DNA of 64,000 bases from Oceanococcus sp. (GTDB lineage: Bacteria; Pseudomonadota; Gammaproteobacteria; Nevskiales; Oceanococcaceae). Below are positions 34,583 through 43,092 of the stretch, piece by piece. A program made the position numbers and the translations under genes. Where the stretch lies: positions 1 through 64,000 of the forward strand of contig JASBUL010000056.1 of the NCBI GenBank assembly GCA_030147945.1, in the 5' to 3' direction. Below the pieces are notes generated by a model, which was not told the DNA's origin, did not search any database, and saw only the letters and a program-made list of their open reading frames with translations. How positions within the stretch are numbered: the stretch's first letter is position 1; each line of letters starts with the position of its first letter.

Positions 34583-35544
34583 GTGCTCTCCTGAGCGCTC
34601 GTTGCGGTGTGTTCGCGGATGAATTCGATGATGTCGTTGCGCGCTTGCAGCGCCTCCGGCAGCAGGCGGATGAACAATGGGAACGCATGCGGCAGCAGCG
34701 GCCACACATCAACCCGCGTGCTCACCCCGGCTTCGCGCGCATGGGCGGCCACGATCAAGCTGTCGTCCAGCAGGATTTCGGTTTCGCCGACCAGGAAGAA
34801 CAGTGGCGGCAGACCGCGCATGTCGGCATAGATGGGGGATAGTTCGGGATCGGTGGCGTCGTGATCGCCGGCATACAGCTGCAGCATCTTGGCCATGGCA
34901 TTGACCGGTAGTAGCGGGTCTTTGCGCCGATTGATCACCCGTGACAGCGGCACATGCACACGTGCCATCTCGGTCACCGGCGAGATCGGAATGGCACAGG
35001 CCGGCATGGGCCAGCTGTTGGCGCGGATGCGCTGCAGCAAGCCGAGTGTCAGGTTGCCACCGGCTGACTCGCCGGCAATGACGATGTTTTCCGGTTTGAA
35101 ACCGGCATCCAGCAGTCCACGGTAGGCGCGCTCGCAGTCGGTCAAGGCTGCAGGGAAACGGTGCATCGGAGCCAGCCGGTAATCCGGCATGAAGGCCACG
35201 GCGTCGAGCTTGCGGCACATGCGCGCAAGCAGCTCGAGATGAACCTCGGGCACTGCGGGTATCAGAAACGCACCGCCATGCAGGTAGAGAATGGCGATTT
35301 TGTCGGTGGCGCTGAAATCACCGACGATGGGGCCGGGTACACCATTGATGTAGCGGTCGTAGTTGATCGGCAGATCATGCAGGCGAATGCGCCAGCGTGC
35401 GGCCAGGCGGACCTGATTCTTGATCAGCGCGAATACCGAGACGCTGGAGAACAGACGCAGCATCGGCTTGAGGCCCCAGCGCAGCAGCCGGATGACGTTA
35501 CGGCTGCGGCGGCTGATGGTGACGGGTTTGACGGTGTATTGCAT
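34579..35544 (-). CDS. Alpha/beta hydrolase (hormone-sensitive lipase-like esterase)
   Basis: The 321-residue protein has the HSL-family oxyanion motif His-Gly-Gly-Ala-Phe, the nucleophile elbow Gly-Glu-Ser-Ala-Gly-Gly, an Asp in the Val-Gly-Glu-Thr-Glu region and a late His in Pro-His-Ala-Phe. A basic, hydrophobic N terminus could anchor it to the membrane. Its stop codon overlaps the prpE start, so it is co-translated with prpE. It may release short-chain acids from esters that PrpE then activates. Confidence 0.85.
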   Translation of the reverse strand: MQYTVKPVTISRRSRNVIRLLRWGLKPMLRLFSSVSVFALIKNQVRLAARWRIRLHDLPINYDRYINGVPGPIVGDFSATDKIAILYLHGGAFLIPAVPEVHLELLARMCRKLDAVAFMPDYRLAPMHRFPAALTDCERAYRGLLDAGFKPENIVIAGESAGGNLTLGLLQRIRANSWPMPACAIPISPVTEMARVHVPLSRVINRRKDPLLPVNAMAKMLQLYAGDHDATDPELSPIYADMRGLPPLFFLVGETEILLDDSLIVAAHAREAGVSTRVDVWPLLPHAFPLFIRLLPEALQARNDIIEFIREHTATSAQEST

Positions 35545-35584
35545 GAATGCAGTCTGGCCTGCGTCGCGCCCGCGGGCTTCGTCC

Positions 35585-36718
35585 TTATAGGCGAGAAGTG
35601 CGCTCGCCCGGCAGCAAATTCAGCAGCGCGCGGGCCAGGGCGTCGGGGTCATGGGCACGACCGTCGGGCGTGGCCAGTGGCGTGCTCACGCAACCTGCCG
35701 CCGCGGCAAAATGAGGGCGCTGGCTGGGGTCGATCAGCAGCGTGTCGAGTACATCGGCCGCGTCTGGCTGATCGTGACGCAGGCGCGCGAGCAACAGCTC
35801 GAGCGCTTGCGCCGGCGGGCAGTCGAAAAGTTCCGGATCGTCGCCCAGATTGGGCACGTAGACCTTGCGCGCTCGGCTTTGTGCAATGGCTGTACACACA
35901 CCCTGCGGCAGCAGCTGGGCCATCAGGCTGCTGTGAAAGCTGCCCGGGCCGTAGACGATCAGCGCGGCGCCGCGAATCGCGCTGGCCAGGTTTTCGCTGA
36001 TCGTACAGTGTCCCGCCTGCTTGTGATCGAGCCCCTGATTGAGCCAGGTGTCGATGATGCGGCTTGAGACCGGCGCGTGTTCCTTGCCGGTCAGCTGATG
36101 CTGACCGATGAGGATGCGACCATTGGCCAGGCGGGCGCCCAGATGCAGGTTGGCATCGACCACGGCATGAGCCTGGCCACGGGCCGGCAGGGCCTGGGCG
36201 AGCCGGTTACTGGCACCCGACAGGGTCTCGCCACCGCGCACCATGGCCGCGGCGAGCATCAGATTGCCGAAGCTTGCTCCGGCCCGCTCGAATGATTCCG
36301 GCAGCGTCGCGATCAGGCTTGCAAGCTGAGCGCACAGCCAGCTCCAGTTGTCGTCGTCGCCAAGCGTGCTGGCTTCGTCCAGCCAGGCGCTCAGCACAGC
36401 TTCTGCCGCTGTGTCTTCGGCAAGCACCTCCGGCAGGCGTCTGGCCAGCAGTGCCGCGCGTGCCGCCGCGCAGGGCCGGGTTTCGTCGGCCAGTGCAAGC
36501 AGTCGGCTGCGCAGGTCGCCAACCGCAGCGATGGGCCAATGTCGGCGCAGCTCGGCACTGCTGCCACCCGAGTCGAACGGGGGCAGCAAATGCAGGGTCC
36601 GGGCCGTATACTGCTTGAGTTGGCGTGCTGTGGGGTTGAGCGCGGTGCCGCCGCTGAACAGCACGATGCGCGCGTTCTTCTGTGTATCGGTAGTGTTCGA
36701 CATGTCCGCCGTGGACAT
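35585..36718 (-). CDS. CofD/YvcK-family protein
   Basis: The 377-residue protein opens with Ser-Gly-Gly-Thr-Ala-Leu-Asn and Pro-Phe-Asp-Ser-Gly-Gly-Ser-Ser-Ala, then Ala-Val-Gly-Asp-Leu-Arg, and later has Tyr-Gly-Pro-Gly-Ser-Phe-His-Ser-Ser. These are hallmarks of the 2-phospho-L-lactate transferase/YvcK superfamily, in particular a subgroup I know as GAK-system CofD-like. No F420 genes are nearby, so a CofD reaction should not be assumed. ATG 36703 is an alternative start. It diverges from sixA by 50 bp. Confidence 0.75.
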   Translation of the reverse strand: MSTADMSNTTDTQKNARIVLFSGGTALNPTARQLKQYTARTLHLLPPFDSGGSSAELRRHWPIAAVGDLRSRLLALADETRPCAAARAALLARRLPEVLAEDTAAEAVLSAWLDEASTLGDDDNWSWLCAQLASLIATLPESFERAGASFGNLMLAAAMVRGGETLSGASNRLAQALPARGQAHAVVDANLHLGARLANGRILIGQHQLTGKEHAPVSSRIIDTWLNQGLDHKQAGHCTISENLASAIRGAALIVYGPGSFHSSLMAQLLPQGVCTAIAQSRARKVYVPNLGDDPELFDCPPAQALELLLARLRHDQPDAADVLDTLLIDPSQRPHFAAAAGCVSTPLATPDGRAHDPDALARALLNLLPGERTSRL

Positions 36719-36768
36719 CCCTCGCCGCCAGGATCGGCAGTCATTGTGCACGAATTAGGAGACCGCTC

Positions 36769-37254
36769 ATGGGCGCACGCCTGTATCTGCTGAGACACGG
36801 TCAGGCCGCTTCGCCGCAAGGTGCGGACTGGCAGGCCGATCATCAGCGGCCTCTCACCCGGCAGGGGCAGTTCGAGATTGCCAGACTGGCCGAGCGGGCG
36901 CGGGAGCTGGCGCTCAGCGCGCAGCTTGCGCTGGTGTCATCAGCCACGCGCACCCAGCAGACGGCCGAGTTGATGGGGCTCGGTGAGCGTCGTGTGATGG
37001 ACGCCTTGTACAACGCTGACCCGGGCGAGATGCTGTCGCTGTTGCAGGCGCTTCCTCAGGACTGCAGCAGCGCTCTGGTGGTGGCGCACAACCCGGGTAT
37101 TTCCTGGCTGGCTGCGTCGCTGTTGCGGCCGCTGAATACGCCGGGGTTCGCGCCAGGGACCTTGGTCGAAATCGCGTTGTCCTTGCCCTGGTCAGAACTT
37201 GGGCCGCAGGCAGGTCAGCTGGTTCGGCGTCTGGATCCGCCGGACTACCGCTAG
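36769..37254 (+). CDS. sixA: Phosphohistidine phosphatase SixA-like
   Basis: The 161-residue protein is a compact histidine phosphatase: Leu-Arg-His-Gly at residues 8-11, an Ala-Thr-Arg-Thr-Gln-Gln-Thr-Ala-Glu motif and a late Val-Val-Ala-His-Asn-Pro catalytic His. This is the SixA layout, which removes phosphate from histidine phosphotransfer proteins. An AGGAG-type site lies before the ATG. It diverges from the CofD-like gene. Confidence 0.87.
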   Translation: MGARLYLLRHGQAASPQGADWQADHQRPLTRQGQFEIARLAERARELALSAQLALVSSATRTQQTAELMGLGERRVMDALYNADPGEMLSLLQALPQDCSSALVVAHNPGISWLAASLLRPLNTPGFAPGTLVEIALSLPWSELGPQAGQLVRRLDPPDYR

Positions 37255-37328
37255 CCGGGTCATCGATCTCTACACGGCGCGCCCTGCGGCGTTAGAATTC
37301 ACAGCCATTCACAGGTTTTCCTCGAGCC

Positions 37329-37877
37329 ATGTCCAATTCGTTGCGTGATCAACTGATCAAGGCCGGTCTGGTGACCAAGAAGCAGGCGCACGAAACGCGC
37401 AAACGCAAGCCGCGTGGCAAGCAGGCACATCAGGCCAAGCGCAAGGAACAGACTCAGCGCGACGCCGAGATCAAGGCTCTGGACGCGCACAAGCGGGAGC
37501 GTGATCGCGAGCTCAATGCGCAACGCGAGGCTCAGCGCAAGGCCCGCGAGCAGGCCGACTGGGTGCGCCAGATGCTCGGCTCACACGCGCTCAAGAAGGG
37601 CAAACCCGGGGATGAGGATCCGGCGTTTCATTTCACGCTGGCGGGCGCGGTTCAGCATCTTTATGTGGGCGGCGATCAGCGCGCCCAGCTTGCTGCCGGC
37701 AAACTCGGGCTGGTCCAGTTCGACGGTCAGTACCATCTCCTGCCGGTGTCGATTGCGCGGCAGCTGCACGAGAAAATTCCTCAGCGTACCTGGGTGCCTC
37801 AGGCCGACGCCGATCAAGCGGCCGACGCCGATGACCCGTATGCAGATTTTCAGGTGCCTGATGATCTGATGTGGTAA
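37329..37877 (+). CDS. DUF2058 (YaiL-like) nucleoprotein
   Basis: The 182-residue protein starts Ser-Leu-Arg-Asp-Gln-Leu-x-Lys-Ala-Gly-Leu-Val and is followed by a highly basic, charged coiled-coil stretch (residues ~18-75), then a small folded C-terminal part with Tyr-His-Leu-Leu-Pro. This is the DUF2058/YaiL family of gammaproteobacteria, thought to associate with nucleic acid. It stands alone with short flanks. Confidence 0.87.
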   Translation: MSNSLRDQLIKAGLVTKKQAHETRKRKPRGKQAHQAKRKEQTQRDAEIKALDAHKRERDRELNAQREAQRKAREQADWVRQMLGSHALKKGKPGDEDPAFHFTLAGAVQHLYVGGDQRAQLAAGKLGLVQFDGQYHLLPVSIARQLHEKIPQRTWVPQADADQAADADDPYADFQVPDDLMW

Positions 37878-37977
37878 GCGTCTGTCTGCATTGCAAGTTC
37901 TTCCCCGCCAAGCGTAGTCTTAAGCGATCAGGGGATAAACCGATAACAACAGTATCCGGTTGAATGGGGTAGGGATC

Positions 37978-39609
37978 ATGGCAAGTCATACTGTGGCAGG
38001 CCTGCAGGGTCGGGAGGACCTCAGCGCGCTGGCCAACAGCGCACGCGAGCAGCTGCGACAGATGTTGCGCGACGAATTGCGTCCTTTGCTGGCGGGCTAT
38101 ATCGACAAAACGGCGGAGTTGCTGCTCAAGCCGGCCAGTGCCGGTCACAATCCGGCGGAAGCCCGCAAGAACGGCGATCTTGCCCGCAAGCTCAAGCAGA
38201 ACGCCGGTCTATGGTGTGACACCGTACTGACGCAGATCGAAAACCGCCTGTTCATGGCGGGCGAGGACGCCGCTGCGCGGCGCATGCAGGCCGAACAGAA
38301 TGGCGGTGCAAACGCCAGTCTGATCGCCGTTGCCAAGGCTTTGCTGATCGCTGAAACGCGTTATTTCAAGAAAATTGCCGAGATCGATGCGCGCTTCAAC
38401 CGTGTCCGGCTGATCATGTCACTGTCGATTGACAACAAGGCCGTTGCACCCACCGGGCTGCATCAGGCGCTGGAGCAGTCGGCGGATCAGCTGGATTGGC
38501 CCAAAGCCAATCGCAAGGTGCTCTACAGCAGCTTCGAAACCTATGTCATCGGCAATCTCGACCGGCTCTACGAGCGCATGCTGGAGCTGTTTCGCAAGGT
38601 GGGCTCAGATGCGGCCCAGATGGTTGTGGAGTCGACCTTCGATCTGTCTCATATTGAGGAGGCCGAGGACGCCGTCGCGGAAAAGGCCGAGCCCAAGAAC
38701 TGGATGCAGCCGCCGCGTGAAATCACCGACGTGGATGGCAAAACCACCGCCATGCTGACGCGACTCGCCCTGCAAAGCGACGGTGAAGGCTACACCGATG
38801 GTTTGCTGGCTGCGGATTTGCTGGCCCTGATGGACAAGCGGCCCTTGCCGGGTATCTCGTACGAGAGCGGCCTGATTTCCGTGCAGCGCACCAGTCTGGC
38901 CGGGCATTTTCTCAACGAGGTCAAGGCTGATCCTTTGTTGTCGCGCGACATGGATGCGCAGCACGAGCCTCTGCGCATGCCGCTGGTCAAATCAGCAATT
39001 GCCGACAATTCCGTATTTACCGACGCTTCGCACCCGCTGGCCAGTCTCATCGACGAGCACATGACCAAGGCGGCGCGGCATCGTCTGGTCAACGCGGCCG
39101 AAGCACAGGAAATGCAGGAATCTCTGGCCCGAGTGCTGGAAATGTTCGACCTTTCTCCGGACTTCGTGCGTGAATCCATGGCCAAGGCCGAACCGCTCAA
39201 GGATGAGCAGATCGAGCGTTTCTATGCCCTGCAGCGCAAGCAGGCCGCGCAGCGCCGGGAATTTGTCATCAGCGAGGCGCGTCGCGTGGTTGCTGACGAA
39301 ATGGAGCGCAGCACCTTTGCACGCGATGTGCCGGCGCCGGCCAAGCGTTTTCTGGAAAAGGCCTGGAGTGCGCTGCTGACTCAGCGTTTGCTCAAGTACG
39401 GCGCCAGCAATCCGGTCTGGCAGGACGGGATCGACAAGACCGACCAGCTCATCGATCTGCTTGAAGCGCGCGACCCTGCCGCCAAGCCGCCCCAGGAATG
39501 GGTCGATCTGATTCGCACCATGATCGACGATCTGGTCAAGGGTGGCTTGCCAGCGGAGCAACGCGGCAACATCCTGAAGATGCTCGAAGCCGCGCGCAAA
39601 ACGCCCTGA
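37978..39609 (+). CDS. DUF1631 family protein
   Basis: The 543-residue protein is largely helical. It carries a family-like segment Asp-Ala-Ser-His-Pro-Leu-Ala-Ser-Leu-Ile-Asp (compare the usual His-Pro-Ala-Arg-x-Leu-Leu-Asp) and a C-terminal Trp-Ser-Ala-Leu-Leu-Thr-Gln-Arg-Leu-Leu block followed by Val-Trp-Gln. DUF1631 proteins are of unknown function; some are linked to c-di-GMP-related or stress phenotypes. GGGGTAGGG precedes the ATG; a TTG 18 bp earlier is less likely. It converges on the lipoprotein gene with a 16-bp gap. Confidence 0.7.
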   Translation: MASHTVAGLQGREDLSALANSAREQLRQMLRDELRPLLAGYIDKTAELLLKPASAGHNPAEARKNGDLARKLKQNAGLWCDTVLTQIENRLFMAGEDAAARRMQAEQNGGANASLIAVAKALLIAETRYFKKIAEIDARFNRVRLIMSLSIDNKAVAPTGLHQALEQSADQLDWPKANRKVLYSSFETYVIGNLDRLYERMLELFRKVGSDAAQMVVESTFDLSHIEEAEDAVAEKAEPKNWMQPPREITDVDGKTTAMLTRLALQSDGEGYTDGLLAADLLALMDKRPLPGISYESGLISVQRTSLAGHFLNEVKADPLLSRDMDAQHEPLRMPLVKSAIADNSVFTDASHPLASLIDEHMTKAARHRLVNAAEAQEMQESLARVLEMFDLSPDFVRESMAKAEPLKDEQIERFYALQRKQAAQRREFVISEARRVVADEMERSTFARDVPAPAKRFLEKAWSALLTQRLLKYGASNPVWQDGIDKTDQLIDLLEARDPAAKPPQEWVDLIRTMIDDLVKGGLPAEQRGNILKMLEAARKTP

Positions 39610-39625
39610 ATCGGGCGCTGCGTAG

Positions 39626-40846
39626 CTATTCGTCAGCGCAGCGTGAGCCGGGCATCGGCTGCGCCCAGATCGGATCCGTGATGTCGTAGACCCGTGGCGC
39701 CATGTAGTCCACCGGGTCGGTCAGATAATCGACCAGCGGTGGATTTTCAAGGCTGTCCATCTCGCGTTGCCATTCCGATTTGTAGGCGGCTGCACCGCCG
39801 CCGACGACCGGCGCCCAGGCATCGTGGTGGTTGGGCAGAAAGACGCGCGGGTGGGCGTGCTCGACATACAGGCGCGGGTCTCTCAGACCGGACACCGGTT
39901 GATCGAAGCCCACGATGGCGCCCAGTTGCACGTCCACACAGCCGGGGAAGTTGTCCAGCGCGGCCTGCACTGCCGCGCCATCGGCGTCGGAGGCCACAAT
40001 CGGACCGGTGGAGTCATGCCACAGCAGGGTGAAATCACCCAGCTTGAAGTGGTAGGCCCAGGTGCCGCCTTGTTCCAGCGACAAGGTGCGCAAAAAGCGC
40101 AGCCACTCTTCCGGATCGCTGTTGAGATAACCCAGGTAGGGCAGCAGGTTGGGAACGTGGATGAACGGCGTGTCGCCCGGTTCATAGGTCTGCGGCGAGG
40201 CCGCGCTGTGGATGTGTTGGAGGATCGACACTGCCGACATGTCGTCCCACACCTGCACCGCCTGAGTAGTGCCGGGTGGCGGCATGGTGGCCGTGCCGGT
40301 GATCAGGCAGTCGAAGGCGTCCTGCAGGTCTTCGTCGGCGGCGTCGGATTGCACCACGGTGCAGATCTCCTCCGAGCCGACCACCACCGCGCCGCTGCGT
40401 CCGGCGATATAGCCGGCGTCGGCCGCATGGTCAAAATGTCCATGTCCGATGAAGATGGCTTCCGGCTGGATGGCGGCGATTTCCTCGCGTCCCACCGGGA
40501 CATAGTCGGCCTGCAGACCGATGGGCTCCCAGGCATCCATCAACCACAAATGGCCCCCACCGCTGATCACGAAGCTGGACACGCCGAACCACCACAGTTT
40601 GACCTTGCCGTCCTCGATCGCATTGGGGCCGAGGATGGTGTCGCGGGCCAGCTGGGTTTCGGGGCTGACCGCGCGGCGCGGAATCGGCTGCCAGTCCTGC
40701 AGTGGAATGCGCTGCCCGCTTGGTGCGTAGCGCGCAGCGTCGCCGTCACGCGGCGTCAGTTGTTGGTTGTTGCGACCGCCATCACAGGCGCTTAAGGCGA
40801 GTGTGGCGCAGGCGAGCGCGGCGGCGAACCGCAGGGGCATGGTCAT
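39626..40846 (-). CDS. Metallo-beta-lactamase-fold lipoprotein
   Basis: The 406-residue precursor has a lipobox (Leu-Ser-Ala-Cys at about 18-21), so it should be lipid-anchored in the envelope. The MBL metal motif His-Gly-His-Phe-Asp-His follows near residue 138, and further His residues lie in Asn-His-His-Asp near the C terminus. GGAGA precedes the ATG. It sits downstream of the Atu operon on the same strand, 112 bp away, and might be part of it. The substrate is unknown. Confidence 0.85.
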   Translation of the reverse strand: MTMPLRFAAALACATLALSACDGGRNNQQLTPRDGDAARYAPSGQRIPLQDWQPIPRRAVSPETQLARDTILGPNAIEDGKVKLWWFGVSSFVISGGGHLWLMDAWEPIGLQADYVPVGREEIAAIQPEAIFIGHGHFDHAADAGYIAGRSGAVVVGSEEICTVVQSDAADEDLQDAFDCLITGTATMPPPGTTQAVQVWDDMSAVSILQHIHSAASPQTYEPGDTPFIHVPNLLPYLGYLNSDPEEWLRFLRTLSLEQGGTWAYHFKLGDFTLLWHDSTGPIVASDADGAAVQAALDNFPGCVDVQLGAIVGFDQPVSGLRDPRLYVEHAHPRVFLPNHHDAWAPVVGGGAAAYKSEWQREMDSLENPPLVDYLTDPVDYMAPRVYDITDPIWAQPMPGSRCADE

Positions 40847-40957
40847 GCAAGGTCTCCTGATGCGGCGCCATCAATCCTGCGGGGTCTATGCCCGGCTTGC
40901 GTTGTGGCGCCTTGTTCTGTTTGGGATGCGAGCATAACGCATCACGCAGACGCTGGC

Positions 40958-42565
40958 TTACATGCGGAAAACGCCGTAACTGGGATCGCGGATCGGGGCG
41001 TTGAGTGCGGCCGAAATCGACATGCCCAGCGCGTTGCGGGTATCGACCGGATCAAGGATGCCGTCATCCCAGATTTCCGAGGTCGACCAGTAAGCAGAGG
41101 ACTTGCGTTTGAACTCGGCCAGCACCGGCTGACGAATCTCCTCGATCTGCTCGGCTGTCAGGGTTTCGCCGGCGCGAGCCAGCTGGCGCACCTTGACCTC
41201 GGCCAGGGTGTTGGCCGCCTGCTCGGCGCCCATCACCGAAATCTGGTGCTGCGGCCAGGCGTACAACATGCGTGAGTCAAACGCCCGCCCGGACATGCCG
41301 TAGTTGCCGGCACCGAAAGAGCCATGGCACATGACGGTGAACTTGGGCACTTCGCAGCCGGTTACCGCCATGATCATCTTGGCTCCATCCTTGGTGATGC
41401 CGGCACGTTCGTATTCGCGTCCCACCATGTAACCGGTGATGTTCTGCAGGAAGATGATCGGCACCTTGTTCTGATTGCACAGCTCAATGAAGTGCGCGCC
41501 CTTGAGCGCCGAGTCATTGAACAGCACGCCGTTGTTGCCGATGATGCCGACCTTGTAGCCCCACAGATGGGCGTAACCGCACACCAGGGTGGTGCCGTAT
41601 TTGGGCTGGTACTCATGAAAGCGTGAGCCGTCGACGATGCGTGCGATGACTTCGCGGATATCGAACTGCTGTTTGATGTCACGCGGGATGATGCCGTACA
41701 GCTCGTTGGGGTCGTAGTAGGGCGCTTCCGGTTCCTGCCATTCGATGCGGGTTTTGTCCGGGGTTTTGAACTGAGCCACGATGTCGCGTGCGATGGCGAT
41801 GGCCTCGTCTTCGCTGGAGGCCGGATAGTCGGCGGTGCCGGACACCGAGGTGTGCATGTCGCAGCCTCCCAGCTCATCGACACTGACTTCCTCGCCGGTG
41901 GCTGCCTTGACCAGCGGCGGGCCGGCCAGAAAGATGGCTCCGGTGCCGCGCACGATGACGTTGTAATCCGAAAGTCCCGGCACATAGGCCCCGCCGGCGG
42001 TGCAATGGCCAAGCACCACGGAGACCTGCTGAACACCCATTTTCGACAGCGTGCATTGATTGCGGAAGATGCGTCCGGCGTAGTACTTGTCGGCAAACAA
42101 CTCGGCCTGTTCGGGCAGAAAGCCGCCTGCGGAGTCGCACAGATGAACAACCGGCAAACGGTTTTCGATGGCGATGTCCAGCGCGCGCACGGTTTTCTTG
42201 ATCGTGATCGGATACCAGGCCCCGCCTTTGACGCTGGGGTCGCCGGCGTTGATCACCACTTCGCGCCCGGAGACGATGCCGATGCCGGTCACGCAACCGG
42301 CCCCGGGAACGCTGCCGTCATACATCTCGTTGGCTGCCAGCGAGGACAGTTCCATGAACGGCGTGCCCGGATCGAGCAGGCGCTCGATGCGCTCGCGTAC
42401 GGTCAGTTTGTTCTGCTTGCGCAGGCGATCGATGTCGCGCTGGGGGCGGTCGTGGCGAGCGGCGCGCTGTTTTTCGCGGAACTCGGCGGCCAGCCGGCGA
42501 TTGTGTTCGGCGTTGGCCTTGAACTCGGCTGAATTGGTGTTGATGGCGCTGTTGATGCGTTTCAT
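40958..42565 (-). CDS. atuC: Geranyl-CoA carboxylase beta subunit
   Basis: The 535-residue protein is an acyl-CoA carboxylase carboxyltransferase subunit: Arg-x-Arg-Ile-Glu-Arg-Leu-Leu-Asp-Pro-Gly, Asp-Ser-Ala-Gly-Gly-Phe-Leu, an internal Gly-His-Cys-Thr-Ala-Gly-Gly-Ala-Tyr-Val-Pro and a late Gly-Ala-Gly-Asn-Tyr-Gly-Met. These are shared by methylcrotonyl-CoA (LiuB) and geranyl-CoA (AtuC) carboxylases. Neighbouring atuA, atuE and atuD homologues favour geranyl-CoA. It is last in a string of overlapping genes and its ATG overlaps the BCCP stop. Confidence 0.85.
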   Translation of the reverse strand: MKRINSAINTNSAEFKANAEHNRRLAAEFREKQRAARHDRPQRDIDRLRKQNKLTVRERIERLLDPGTPFMELSSLAANEMYDGSVPGAGCVTGIGIVSGREVVINAGDPSVKGGAWYPITIKKTVRALDIAIENRLPVVHLCDSAGGFLPEQAELFADKYYAGRIFRNQCTLSKMGVQQVSVVLGHCTAGGAYVPGLSDYNVIVRGTGAIFLAGPPLVKAATGEEVSVDELGGCDMHTSVSGTADYPASSEDEAIAIARDIVAQFKTPDKTRIEWQEPEAPYYDPNELYGIIPRDIKQQFDIREVIARIVDGSRFHEYQPKYGTTLVCGYAHLWGYKVGIIGNNGVLFNDSALKGAHFIELCNQNKVPIIFLQNITGYMVGREYERAGITKDGAKMIMAVTGCEVPKFTVMCHGSFGAGNYGMSGRAFDSRMLYAWPQHQISVMGAEQAANTLAEVKVRQLARAGETLTAEQIEEIRQPVLAEFKRKSSAYWSTSEIWDDGILDPVDTRNALGMSISAALNAPIRDPSYGVFRM

Positions 42566-43092
42566 GCCGAGGCCTCCGCGTCGCTGTCCTGCGGTTCCAG
42601 CGCCAGCAGCACGGCGTCCTTGTCGAAGGTCTGGCCGGCGTCCACCAGGACTTCGGCGATGATGCCGTCGCGCGGTGCGACGATGGTGGTTTCCATCTTC
42701 ATAGATTCCATGACCAGCAGAGTCTGGCCTTTCTTGACGCTGTCGCCGCTGGCGACGGCAAGCGAGATGAGGCTGCCGGGCATGGTTGCGCGGATCGCAT
42801 CCGCGGCGCCGGCTTCGTTGAGTTGAGCCAGGCGCTCCAGCGCATGCTCGAAACGCAGGGTGTAAGTCTGGCCATCCAGATGGATGTGCACATCGTCGCC
42901 GTCCACGGCCACCGACAGGTGGTCAAGCACCTGTGCACCAGCCGCGCGACTGCCCAGAATCCAGCCGCCATCTTCACTGGGCTGCAGGGTGAAGGGCCAT
43001 TGCTGGCCGTCGTGATGCAGGCGGTAGCCATCGGCGCTGCGTGACAGGCCGACATCGTATTCGCTGTCCTGGAATTTGAATCCGTGTCTCAT
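42562..43092 (-). CDS. Biotin carboxyl carrier part of geranyl-CoA carboxylase (split AtuF)
   Basis: The 176-residue protein ends in a biotinyl domain with Glu-Ser-Met-Lys132-Met-Glu, where Lys132 would carry biotin. The first ~95 residues resemble the linker/BT domain of carboxylase alpha subunits. In Pseudomonas AtuF this is one chain with the biotin carboxylase. Here it is separate, starting at ATG 43092 inside TGATG with GGAGAA just upstream. Together the two parts give about 672 residues, near the full AtuF length. An ATG at 43104 is an alternative. Confidence 0.87.
   Translation of the reverse strand: MRHGFKFQDSEYDVGLSRSADGYRLHHDGQQWPFTLQPSEDGGWILGSRAAGAQVLDHLSVAVDGDDVHIHLDGQTYTLRFEHALERLAQLNEAGAADAIRATMPGSLISLAVASGDSVKKGQTLLVMESMKMETTIVAPRDGIIAEVLVDAGQTFDKDAVLLALEPQDSDAEASA

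Noticed and set aside
32192-34594. Plus-strand frame of 800 codons over prpE
   Set aside because: Antisense to a clear propionyl-CoA synthetase with all adenylate-forming motifs; the shadow is Gly/His/Arg-rich without domains.
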